The notes under the pieces: generated by a model | What the model saw: only the letters and a program-made list of their open reading frames with translations | What the model was told of the DNA's origin: nothing | Database searches by the model: none | Position numbers and translations under genes: made by a program | Source: Croceicoccus marinus | Lineage (GTDB): Bacteria > Pseudomonadota > Alphaproteobacteria > Sphingomonadales > Sphingomonadaceae | Reading direction: 5' to 3' | DNA length: 64,000 nucleotides | Assembly (NCBI RefSeq): GCF_001661675.2 | Contig: NZ_CP019603.1 | Coordinates: 558,001-622,000 of the forward strand | In this document: positions 16,345-24,215 of the stretch, one piece after another | Numbering within the stretch: position 1 is the stretch's first letter | How the letters are laid out: every line of letters starts with the position of its first letter

Positions 16345-18723
16345 TCAAAAGCCTGCCGCCAGCGAGAGCCCGATGGTGCGCGGACGGATCGGCGAGGCGG
16401 AGACCAGCGTACCCGGACGGGTGCCGAATTCGCCCACGTTGGACAGCCCCAGCGAATTGGTCAGGTTGCGCGCATAGGCGGTGACGCTGAACGCGCCGAA
16501 ATCGACCCCGGCGCGCAGATCCACCTTTTCATAGCCGTCGAGGTCCAGCCGGCGGCCGAAGGTCGCGCGATAGGCCGGGTCGAACGCGGCGGACTGGTCG
16601 CTGATCAGCTGCACATCGCCGCCGACGAAGGCCAGCGCATCCCCGCCCAGCGCCCATTCGTAGTCGAGGCTGAGCGTGGTGCTGAGCTTGGGCGTATAGG
16701 GCAGTTCGTCCCCGTCGAGGCCGCCGGTGACCGGGGGCGTATCGTCGGTCAGCTTGGCATCGTTGTACGCGCCGTTGATCGCCAGCTGCAGGCCCGCGGT
16801 GGGGCGCAGCGTGGCGCTGACTTCCGCGCCATAGACGCGCGCGCCGCCGCCATTGTCGTTCGCACCGACCGGCCCGATGGCGCTGTCGAACGCGCCGAAA
16901 ATCAAGATGTCGTTCCAGTCGAGGTAATAGACCGCCCCGTCGAAGGCGAAGCTGCGGTCCGCCGTCTCGCCCCGCAGGCCGATTTCATAGCTGATCAGCG
17001 TATCGGCGTCGTACTGCACGGGGAAATCCGGACCCGCGCCGGGCGGGATGACATTGGGGCCGCCCGGACGATACCCCTTGGCCACTCGCGCATAGACCGA
17101 GCTGAGATCGCCGAGTTCGTAGCGGGTCGATGCCGACCAGGTGAACACGTTCTCGCTCGATTCGCCGTCGGTGATGTTGGGCGAGGGGAGGCCCTGCAGC
17201 GGCTGGAACGCGCCCTGTTCGATCTGGACGACGTTCTGCTCGTTATGGCTGTAGCGGATGCCGCCGCCGACTTCCCAGCGCGGTGTGATGTGCAGCTCCG
17301 CATTGGCGAAACCGGCGATCTCCTCGTAATCGGAATTGAGGTCGAGCGTCAGCAGGTCGGCAAAGCCCAGCAGCGTGGGATCGAACAGCTCGCCGGTGTC
17401 CTGCACGAAGGGGATCAGCTCCTGGTGCAGTTCGACCTTCTCGTCGGTGTAATAGCCGCCGACCTGCCATTCGAACACTTCGGAATCCTGCGAGGAGAGG
17501 CGCACTTCCTGCGTGAATTTCTCCTGCTCGAGCGGCGCGGCAAGGATCGCGCCGATGGTGTCGGTGCGCCCGCCCAACGCCTGGTAGACGAAGGTGACGG
17601 TGGGGCCAAAGCCGATGGTGTTGTCGGTCGTCTGGTCCTGCTCCAGCGTGCCATAGCTGGTGACCGAGGTCAGCGTCGCGAAGCCCAGGTCGAAGTCCAG
17701 CGTGCCGTTGTAGAGCCGGTAGTCGACATCATTGTCGTCGGGAAAGAACTCCACGCGGCTCAGGCCGCTCAGCGCCTCGCCGGTGAAGGGATCGGTGGTG
17801 ATGGGCTGCTTGGTGACGGGATCGGCTTCGTACGAGCTTGGCGATCCGGCGCGAATGTTCTGCGCGATCGCGGTCAGCCGCAGCGACAGCGCGTCGCTGG
17901 GCTGGAACAGCGCGGAGATACGGCCGCCATAGATGTCCGCCTCGTCCGCTTCCTTTTCGAAATCGCGGCCGATGATGTCGACGAAACCGGCCTGCCGGCG
18001 ATAGAAGCCGCTGGCGCGAATGGCGATAGTGTCGCCCACCGGCACGTTGACCAGCGCATTGCCCGACCAGCCGGTGCCGCCGCCATCGACGAATTCGACG
18101 CCCGCCTGCGCGCGCATTTCATATTCGCCCAGCGCGGGCCGGTTGGTGACGAAGCGGATCACCCCGCCCAGCGAGTTGGATCCATAGAGCGTACCCTGCG
18201 GCCCGCGCAGCACTTCCACCCGCTGAAGGTCGAAGGTGTCGAAATCGCCCGCCAGCACCGCGGCATTGCCCAGGCTGGAACTGGACCCGAAGGGGGTGTC
18301 GTCGACATAGATCGCGACAGTGGAGCCGACCGATCCGGTGTTGATGCCGCGCAGGATCACGCGCGTCTCGCCCGGATTGCTCTGCGTGATGCTAAGGCTG
18401 GGGACCAGCTCGGCATAGTCGGAGAAGCTGCGGGCCTGCTGGCGCTCCAGCGTATCCTCGCCCACCACGCTGATCGACTGGGGGATCTCGGCCAGAAGCT
18501 CGGTCCGCTTCTGCGCGGTGACGACGATGTCGGCGGGGTTCTGCACGCGTTCGACCCGGACGGGTTCGTTCTGCGCCGCCCCGTCCTGCGCCGCCGTTTC
18601 AGCGGCGTCGGCTGCGGCGGCGACGGCCGGCATCGCCAGCGCCATGACGGCCGCGCCCGCATGCATTCCGGCACGCCGCATCGCCCGGTTCATCACCTGC
18701 CCCGATGTCGTGATCTGCACCAT
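16345..18723 (-). CDS. TonB-dependent outer-membrane receptor (D-amino-acid/peptide module)
   Basis: A 792-residue receptor: signal peptide, a TonB-box-like IVVTAQKR, a plug with LRGINTGSVGSTVAIYVDDTPFG and VEVLRGPQGTLYGSNSLGGVIRFVTN, then a beta-barrel ending in the expected terminal aromatic (LSLAAGF). The start may be ATG 18723 or ATG 18693; the latter gives a more typical signal peptide, and the open frame beyond is rejected. It is first in the five-gene operon and driven by the operator-promoter at 18806-18839. The substrate is inferred to be a D-amino-acid-containing peptide or derivative from its neighbours. Confidence 0.9.
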   Translation of the reverse strand: MVQITTSGQVMNRAMRRAGMHAGAAVMALAMPAVAAAADAAETAAQDGAAQNEPVRVERVQNPADIVVTAQKRTELLAEIPQSISVVGEDTLERQQARSFSDYAELVPSLSITQSNPGETRVILRGINTGSVGSTVAIYVDDTPFGSSSSLGNAAVLAGDFDTFDLQRVEVLRGPQGTLYGSNSLGGVIRFVTNRPALGEYEMRAQAGVEFVDGGGTGWSGNALVNVPVGDTIAIRASGFYRRQAGFVDIIGRDFEKEADEADIYGGRISALFQPSDALSLRLTAIAQNIRAGSPSSYEADPVTKQPITTDPFTGEALSGLSRVEFFPDDNDVDYRLYNGTLDFDLGFATLTSVTSYGTLEQDQTTDNTIGFGPTVTFVYQALGGRTDTIGAILAAPLEQEKFTQEVRLSSQDSEVFEWQVGGYYTDEKVELHQELIPFVQDTGELFDPTLLGFADLLTLDLNSDYEEIAGFANAELHITPRWEVGGGIRYSHNEQNVVQIEQGAFQPLQGLPSPNITDGESSENVFTWSASTRYELGDLSSVYARVAKGYRPGGPNVIPPGAGPDFPVQYDADTLISYEIGLRGETADRSFAFDGAVYYLDWNDILIFGAFDSAIGPVGANDNGGGARVYGAEVSATLRPTAGLQLAINGAYNDAKLTDDTPPVTGGLDGDELPYTPKLSTTLSLDYEWALGGDALAFVGGDVQLISDQSAAFDPAYRATFGRRLDLDGYEKVDLRAGVDFGAFSVTAYARNLTNSLGLSNVGEFGTRPGTLVSASPIRPRTIGLSLAAGF

Positions 18724-18805
18724 GTCCCTAAGTCCCCTATGCCCGCGCGTCGGCCGTTTTCGCCCGGCGCGCGATATTGATCCCAGAACCAGCATATTTC
18801 CAATC

Positions 18806-18839
18806 AGGACATTATTGTCCTGCTATGAGAATTGTCAAA
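18806..18839 (-). promoter_or_regulatory. Promoter and palindromic operator of the receptor/dgcN operon
   Basis: On the minus strand TTGACA (18838-18833), 16 nt, then AATAAT (18816-18811) form a near-consensus promoter. A perfect inverted repeat, AGGACA-TTAT-TGTCCT (18806-18821), covers the -10. The -35 overlaps the stop codon of the transporter gene upstream. The same layout, including an identical 13-mer GAGAATTGTCAAA, occurs at 23259-23292. Confidence 0.75.
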
Positions 18840-20184
18840 CCCTGATCGCCTCGCTGTCATTCGTGGCCGCAGCGACCGCCGCTTCCTGTTCGTCCAGCGC
18901 CGCGCGGGCGGCGAAGACCGCGCGCGCAGGCGTGTCGAGCGCGCGCAGGAACAGCGCCGCCGCCGCCGCGATCACAGCCAGCAGCGCGAAATAGGCGGGC
19001 ACGGGCAGCACGCTCCACAAGCTGCCGACCAGCCCGCCCGCAAGGCTGCCGGTGAAGGTGGCGAAGAACCAGCTCGCCACCGTGCTCGCGCCCAGCCGCT
19101 GCGGGGCAAGCCGTGCGAAAATGCCTAGTCCGTTGGGCAGGATATAGAGCTCGCCCGTAGTCAGAACGACGAAGAAGGCGGCCAGCCACAGCCAGCTGGC
19201 GCGCGCACCGTCCTGCCAGCCCGCGACCACCGCCAGCAGGACATAGGCCCCGGCCACCACCAGCGCGCCGATCGCCATCTTGTGCAGCGGCGAATGTTCC
19301 GTGCCTGCCGCCGCCTGCCGCCGCCAGCGCGCCAGCAGGAAGGGGGTCATTAGGATCACCAGCAGCGGGTTCAATGACTGGAACCACGTCATCGGTATCT
19401 CGAACGATCCCGCGGCGCGGTCCACCCCGCTGTTGGCCCACAGCGCGACCGTATTGCCCACCTGCTCATAGGCGCTGCGGAACACGGTGACCGCCAGCAG
19501 CAGCCCGCCCAGCAGCATCAGTGTCGGGCGGTCGAAGCCGTCCCGGAAGCTGGCCTTGCCGCCTGCCAGGGTGACCGGTGTTCGGTCCTCCACCGGCAGA
19601 TATTTGCCGCCCCAGACATAGATCGCGAGGCCCGCCGCCATGCCGATGCCCGCCGCGCCGAAGCCATAATGCCAGCCATAGAACTCGCCCAGGGTCCCGC
19701 AGATCAGCGGCGCGAGGAAGCCGCCGATGTTCACGCCGACGTAATAGATATTATAGGCCCACGGCCGGCGCGGGTCGTTCGCGCCGTACAGATCGTTGAT
19801 CTGGCTGGGCAGGCTGGGAAGGAAGAACCCGTTGCCCAGCGCAATGGTGCCAAGCGCGATGTAGAACAATGGCTCGAATGTCATCATGAAATGGCCCAGC
19901 GCCATGATCGACCCGCCCAGGATCACCGCGCGGCGCTTGCCCAGCCAGCGGTCGGCGATGATGCCGCCGAAGATCGGCGTGAAATAGGCGAATGCGGTAT
20001 AGGTGCCGTAGATGACCGAGGACATGCCCTGCTCGATCAGCAGTTCCAGCGTCATGTAATAGACGAGCAGCGCGCGCATGCCGTAGTAGGAGAACGTCTC
20101 CCACATGTTTGTCAGGATCAGGATCGTCAGCCCGCGCGGCTGGCCGAACCAGTTCTGTCCGGACGCGGGGGCGGCGGCGCTCAT
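18835..20184 (-). CDS. POT/PTR-family proton-dependent oligopeptide transporter
   Basis: A 449-residue inner-membrane MFS protein with about twelve helices. The POT signature MWETFSYYGMRALLVYYMT lies at residues 26-45, and a second family segment is YNIYYVGVNIGGFLAPL near 145-160. These symporters import di- and tripeptides. ATG 20184 overlaps the DgcA-like stop by 4 nt, so it is translated with the racemase gene. It would bring in peptides that enter through the receptor or are trimmed by the serine hydrolases. It is a little shorter than typical POT proteins but shows no obvious gap. Confidence 0.88.
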   Translation of the reverse strand: MSAAAPASGQNWFGQPRGLTILILTNMWETFSYYGMRALLVYYMTLELLIEQGMSSVIYGTYTAFAYFTPIFGGIIADRWLGKRRAVILGGSIMALGHFMMTFEPLFYIALGTIALGNGFFLPSLPSQINDLYGANDPRRPWAYNIYYVGVNIGGFLAPLICGTLGEFYGWHYGFGAAGIGMAAGLAIYVWGGKYLPVEDRTPVTLAGGKASFRDGFDRPTLMLLGGLLLAVTVFRSAYEQVGNTVALWANSGVDRAAGSFEIPMTWFQSLNPLLVILMTPFLLARWRRQAAAGTEHSPLHKMAIGALVVAGAYVLLAVVAGWQDGARASWLWLAAFFVVLTTGELYILPNGLGIFARLAPQRLGASTVASWFFATFTGSLAGGLVGSLWSVLPVPAYFALLAVIAAAAALFLRALDTPARAVFAARAALDEQEAAVAAATNDSEAIRV

Positions 20185-21182
20185 GCCGGGTCGGGCCCGC
20201 CCCAGACGTCGCCGCCTGCCCAGATCGTGCCGTGACTATAGGTGACCGACGGCTCGCGGTCCTGCGCGAGGAAGGTCGGCCCGTCGAGGTCGACGAAATC
20301 GCACAGCTGCGCCAGCACGAAGGCGGGGGCCATCGCAAGGCTGGTGCCGACCATGTTGCCGACCATCACCTGCAGGCCCGCCTCGCGGCTGGCATTCGCG
20401 ATCTTCAGCGCCTCGGTCAGGCCGCCGCATTTGTCGAGCTTGATGTTGTTGACGGTAAAGCGCCCGGCCAGGCCCGGCACGTCGGCGCTGGTCAGCGCGC
20501 TTTCGTCCGCCGCGACCGGCATCGGGCTGGCGAAACCGTCCAGATCCGCCTCTCGCCCTCGCGCCAGGGGCTGTTCCAGCAGCAAGACGCGGCAGGCATC
20601 GAGCGCGGCGGCCAGATCGCCCAGCTCGCCAAGCGTGAAGCCCTGGTTGGCGTCGACCCCCAGCCACACATCGGGCCGCGCGGCGCGGATGGCCTGCACG
20701 CGCGCAATGTCGAGGTCGAGTTCGCCGGTCAGCTTGACCTTGATCGCGCGCGCATCGGCATAGGCGCTGGCGCCTGCCGCCATCTTTTCGGGACTGTCGG
20801 CACCCAGCGTGAAGGTCGTGACCACCGGCCTGGGTTCGGGCACGCCGGCCAGCTGCCAGACGGGCATGCCTTTCTGCTTAGCCTCAAGATCCCACAGCGC
20901 GCAATCGACCGCGTTGCGGCCCCCGCCCGCGGGCATCAGCGCCTGCAGCGCCGTGCGGTCGATACCGGCCTCGATCCGGCTGCGCGCGGCCTCTATGTCG
21001 GCCATCATGGTTTCGGCGTCGTCGTGCAGATAATAGACGCCGCCGCCTTCGCCGCGCCCGCGATGCGTGCCGTCCGACAGGGTGACGACCACCACCTCGG
21101 TCTCCTCGAACACATGGCCCGAGATGCGGAAGGGCGCGGCAAGGCGCAATGTCTCGCGCCTTGCGTCCAGTGTCAGCGCCAT
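20181..21182 (-). CDS. dgcA: Enolase-superfamily racemase/epimerase, DgcA-like
   Basis: A 333-residue cytosolic enzyme of the muconate-lactonising / dipeptide epimerase group. Acid-base and metal residues are visible: KVK (Lys148, Lys150), Asp177 (GVDANQG), Glu203 (LLEQPL), Asp226 (AADES) and Lys248/251 (IKLDKCGG). Two readings are possible: N-acetyl-D-glutamate racemase (DgcA), favoured by the DgcN-like gene nearby, or L-Ala-D/L-Glu epimerase of muropeptide recycling, favoured by the peptide transporter. ATG 21182 shares one base with the upstream stop (TGATG). The longer open frame to 21779 is shadow. Confidence 0.82.
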   Translation of the reverse strand: MALTLDARRETLRLAAPFRISGHVFEETEVVVVTLSDGTHRGRGEGGGVYYLHDDAETMMADIEAARSRIEAGIDRTALQALMPAGGGRNAVDCALWDLEAKQKGMPVWQLAGVPEPRPVVTTFTLGADSPEKMAAGASAYADARAIKVKLTGELDLDIARVQAIRAARPDVWLGVDANQGFTLGELGDLAAALDACRVLLLEQPLARGREADLDGFASPMPVAADESALTSADVPGLAGRFTVNNIKLDKCGGLTEALKIANASREAGLQVMVGNMVGTSLAMAPAFVLAQLCDFVDLDGPTFLAQDREPSVTYSHGTIWAGGDVWGGPDPA

Positions 21183-23182
21183 CAGTAGTTCGTCCCGATG
21201 CCGAACAGGTGGAAGGCCGCGGCCAGCCACACCATCACGATGCCTGCCAGCAGCAGCAGCACGCTCCAGACCTTGGCGGTCCAGCGGCGGCCCCCGGTCC
21301 AGACCTGCCACAGATACCAGGCGAATACCGCCAGCCCGCCGATGAAGATCACCAGAGTCAGCACCTGAAGCACGATGGTGATGGCATCGAACGCCCCGCC
21401 CAGATTGGTAAGGTCGTCGAACATCAGCGTGATGAGGACACCCCAGCCGACCAGCACCAGCACCATCAGCAGCGCGGCAAGGCGCGACAGGCGGTAGCCG
21501 AGCCGCCGGCGGCCTTCCAGTGGCAGCGGCGCGCCGTAATGGCGGCGCACCAGTGCGCGCACCGGCCACAGCAGCGCGGTCAGCAGCAGCACGACCAGCG
21601 CCGCATAGATCAGCGGCATCAGCAGCGCGGCATTCTTGTACCAGGGCGCGCGTTCGAACACGGTGAAGGCGGACATGATCGACAGGCTGAATCGCGTGAC
21701 CTCGCCGTCCTCGACCCGCGCGGCAAGGCGGGTGTGGCTGTTGAGGTCCTGCCACACGAAGGGCTCGACCTCGACCCATTTGGCGGGGCGGCCGGTCAGG
21801 CCCATGCCGGGCGGCAGGATCAGCTCGCCGTCGGGGCCGACCGAGACGCTGGCCTGCCCGATCAGCTGGGTGATGTTGAGAAAGGTCGAATCCGCCCGGC
21901 GCGAAGCGATCCAGTTGCCCGCCAGCATCTGCGCGTGTCGTGCCGATTCCTCGGGCGGGACGCGGCTGGTGATCGGATCGCCGGGGAAGTACCGGTCGGC
22001 GAATTCGGTGAACAGGTTGATGCGCACGCCGTTCACCGCGCCTTCCTCGCCCCCGCTGTTGAACGAGGCGTAGAGGCCAACGTCCTGATCCATGAACAGA
22101 TGGAGCGAGGTGTGGAAACCGCCCAGGTCGCCGAGATGCGCGATCACGCGCTCGCCGTTGATGTTGGTCTCGAAGAAACCCATCATCATGCGGTCCAGCG
22201 GCGGCAGCAGCGTGGTGGCGGTGGTGTGCATGTAGCGCGCGGTCTCGGGCTTCAGGATGCGATTGCCGTCAAGTTCGCCATTGTTCAGATGCGCGATCAT
22301 GAAGCGCGCCATGTCCTCGCCGGTGGAGGACAGCGAACCGGCGGGCGCGGGGCCGACGATCTCGAAGGGCACGACCTCGCCCGACATCTTGTCATAGCCG
22401 GTCGCCATGTTCGGCTGCAGCCTTGCGGGCAGCGGCTGGCGGAAGCTGGAATCGTCCATGCCCAGCGGCTGGAAGATATGCCGCTCGACATAGTCGTCGA
22501 ACGGCTCGCCCGACACGCGCTCGACGATATAGCCGGCCAGCGAGGTGCCATAGTTCGAATAGGCGGGCGTGGTGCCGGGGGCGAAGATGCGCTGCGGCAC
22601 CCAGCGCTTCAGCAGCTCGTCATAGGGGGGGATGGCGTCGGGATCATCGCCGATCAGGTCCTTGACCTGCTCCTCGAACCCGGCGGTATGCGTCATCAGC
22701 TGGCGCATGGTCACCGGCTGCCCCTCGTAATCGGGGATGGTGAAATCGAGGTACTGGTTGATGTCGGCGTCGAGGTCGATCCTGCCCTGTTCGACTTGCT
22801 GCATCACCGCGGTCCAGGTGATCAGCTTGGACACCGAACCGGGACGGAACAGGGTCTTTTCGGGGTCGACCGGCGTGCGGCTCTCGACATCGGCATAGCC
22901 ATAGCCGCGCTGGGTCAGAATCTCGCCGTCCTTGACAACCACCACCACGGCGCCGGCGATGTCGCCGTCGCCGATTGCATAGGGCAGATAACCGTCGAGC
23001 CAGGCGTCGAGATCGCTCTTGGTCAGCGCCTCGCCGCGATTGCCCGAATTGTCGGCAGGGGGCTGCGCCGCGGCTTCGCGCGGTTCGGGCGCGGCCTGCT
23101 GGGCGGTCAGCATCGTGCCTGTCGATGCCAGCAGCATGCAGATGGCGAACAGCATTGCGGCGGGTAATCTGGTTATGCGCAT
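21182..23182 (-). CDS. Serine hydrolase with C-terminal membrane domain
   Basis: A 666-residue protein with a signal peptide (1-28) and a beta-lactamase/D-aminopeptidase domain: SxxK as SVSK (Ser116, Lys119), YSN in PAYSNYGTSLAGY, and the HLGDLGGFHTSLH region at the third motif position. The last 150 residues contain four predicted transmembrane helices, so the catalytic domain should face the periplasm while anchored in the inner membrane. It is first gene of the minus-strand operon with dgcA and the POT transporter, transcribed from 23259-23292. Probable role: trimming peptides beside the transporter (inference). Confidence 0.82.
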   Translation of the reverse strand: MRITRLPAAMLFAICMLLASTGTMLTAQQAAPEPREAAAQPPADNSGNRGEALTKSDLDAWLDGYLPYAIGDGDIAGAVVVVVKDGEILTQRGYGYADVESRTPVDPEKTLFRPGSVSKLITWTAVMQQVEQGRIDLDADINQYLDFTIPDYEGQPVTMRQLMTHTAGFEEQVKDLIGDDPDAIPPYDELLKRWVPQRIFAPGTTPAYSNYGTSLAGYIVERVSGEPFDDYVERHIFQPLGMDDSSFRQPLPARLQPNMATGYDKMSGEVVPFEIVGPAPAGSLSSTGEDMARFMIAHLNNGELDGNRILKPETARYMHTTATTLLPPLDRMMMGFFETNINGERVIAHLGDLGGFHTSLHLFMDQDVGLYASFNSGGEEGAVNGVRINLFTEFADRYFPGDPITSRVPPEESARHAQMLAGNWIASRRADSTFLNITQLIGQASVSVGPDGELILPPGMGLTGRPAKWVEVEPFVWQDLNSHTRLAARVEDGEVTRFSLSIMSAFTVFERAPWYKNAALLMPLIYAALVVLLLTALLWPVRALVRRHYGAPLPLEGRRRLGYRLSRLAALLMVLVLVGWGVLITLMFDDLTNLGGAFDAITIVLQVLTLVIFIGGLAVFAWYLWQVWTGGRRWTAKVWSVLLLLAGIVMVWLAAAFHLFGIGTNY

Positions 23183-23258
23183 GGGACCCCCATTTCGACC
23201 CTTGTTGCCTCGGCCAGTTTTCGCGGCTAACCTTGAACGGATAGCTTTTGACCTAACC

Positions 23259-23292
23259 GGGACATAATGATCCTAATCAGAGAATTGTCAAA
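23259..23292. promoter_or_regulatory. Divergent promoter-operator between serine hydrolase operon and regulator
   Basis: On the minus strand TTGACA (23291-23286), 16 nt, CATTAT (23269-23264) should drive the 23182 operon. On the plus strand TTGACC (23248-23253), 18 nt, CCTAAT (23272-23277) could drive the regulator. The imperfect palindrome GGGACATAATGATCCT (23259-23274) overlaps the minus -10. It is followed at the same 21-nt offset by the 13-mer GAGAATTGTCAAA shared with 18827-18839. This suggests autoregulation plus control of both operons. Confidence 0.7.
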
Positions 23293-23948
23293 TGGGGAAA
23301 TCTGAACCCATATCCGCCGCACCGCAGCATCCCACGCTGGGCAGCCTGCTAAAGGGGCTGCGCGGGCGAAACGGCTGGACGCTCAAGGAGATGAGCGCCG
23401 AGACCGGCATCCCCGTCTCGACCCTGTCCAAGGTCGAGCATGACCGGCTGACGCTGACCTATGACAAGCTGATGCAATTGAGCCAGCGGCTGGGCATCCG
23501 CCTGTCCGAACTGTTCGCCGAACCGGAGGAGCGCGAGGAAGAGCGCAGCTTCACCGGACGGCGCAGCATCGGCAAGCCCGAGCGCGCGGTGCGGGTGACG
23601 ACGCCCAATTACGATTATCACTACATGTGCCCCGAACTGCGGCAGAAGATGATGATCCCGATCGTCACCACGATCCGCGCCAGGACGGCGGAGGAATTCG
23701 GCAAGCTGGTACGCCATCCGGGCGAGGAATATATCCACGTGCTGGAAGGCAGCATCGTCGTGCTCACCGAATTCTACGACCCGGTGACGCTGCACAAGGG
23801 CGAGGGGATCTATATCGATTCCGACATGGGCCACGCCTATGTCGTCGCCGACGGCTGCGACGAGGCGCAGGTGCTGGGCGTCTGTTCCAGCCGCGAGCAG
23901 GATTTCGCGGATTCGCTGATGACCATCTACGGGCCGAAACGGGGCTGA
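23292..23948 (+). CDS. XRE-family transcriptional regulator with C-terminal cupin
   Basis: A 218-residue regulator. An XRE helix-turn-helix spans about residues 15-75 (LGSLLKGLRGRNGWTLKEM, PVSTLSKVE). A cupin sensor domain follows in about 110-195 (HPGEEYIHVLEGSIVV, LHKGEGIYIDSDMGH). Cupin-XRE regulators commonly respond to amino acids, amines or sugars. The ATG at 23292 directly adjoins the shared operator, so the leader would be very short. It is divergent from the serine hydrolase/dgcA/POT operon and is the likely regulator of both operons. Confidence 0.88.
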   Translation: MGKSEPISAAPQHPTLGSLLKGLRGRNGWTLKEMSAETGIPVSTLSKVEHDRLTLTYDKLMQLSQRLGIRLSELFAEPEEREEERSFTGRRSIGKPERAVRVTTPNYDYHYMCPELRQKMMIPIVTTIRARTAEEFGKLVRHPGEEYIHVLEGSIVVLTEFYDPVTLHKGEGIYIDSDMGHAYVVADGCDEAQVLGVCSSREQDFADSLMTIYGPKRG

Positions 23949-23960
23949 TTTCGGGTTGGG

Positions 23961-24215
23961 TTAGGCGGGGGCGGGGACGCTCCCGGTTTCGCTGACAGAG
24001 ACGACGCCGATGCAGCCGCGCATCTTCTCGGCCGCGATGCGCGCCGACTGGGGCGACAGGCCGCGTAGCACCATCTCCACCCGCATTTCCGTGCCCCGCG
24101 TCGTGACCTTCAGGTCGGGCGCGGCAAGGTCGTGCTGCGCCAGCAGACCGATCAGGCGGCATAGCAGGCCCGCGCTGGACTGCGCGGTCAGGGTCAGGCG
24201 GACGGGCGGGGTCAT
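23961..24215 (-). CDS. Small ACT-like protein coupled to the amino-acid dehydrogenase
   Basis: An 84-residue protein starting MTPPVRLTLTAQSSAGLLCRLIGLLAQHDLAAPDLKV. The beta-alpha-beta-beta-alpha-beta pattern and the early hydrophobic/turn region resemble an ACT domain like those in acetolactate synthase small subunits, which bind amino acids. Its ATG overlaps the dehydrogenase stop by 4 nt, so the pair is translated together. A regulatory subunit or amino-acid sensor for the dehydrogenase is a reasonable inference. It converges on the XRE-cupin gene with 12 nt between. Confidence 0.55.
   Translation of the reverse strand: MTPPVRLTLTAQSSAGLLCRLIGLLAQHDLAAPDLKVTTRGTEMRVEMVLRGLSPQSARIAAEKMRGCIGVVSVSETGSVPAPA

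Noticed and set aside
20181..21779. Apparent fusion of extra N-terminal sequence to the epimerase
   Set aside because: Residues before 21182 are shadow of the serine hydrolase; the family N-terminus starts at MALTLDAR.
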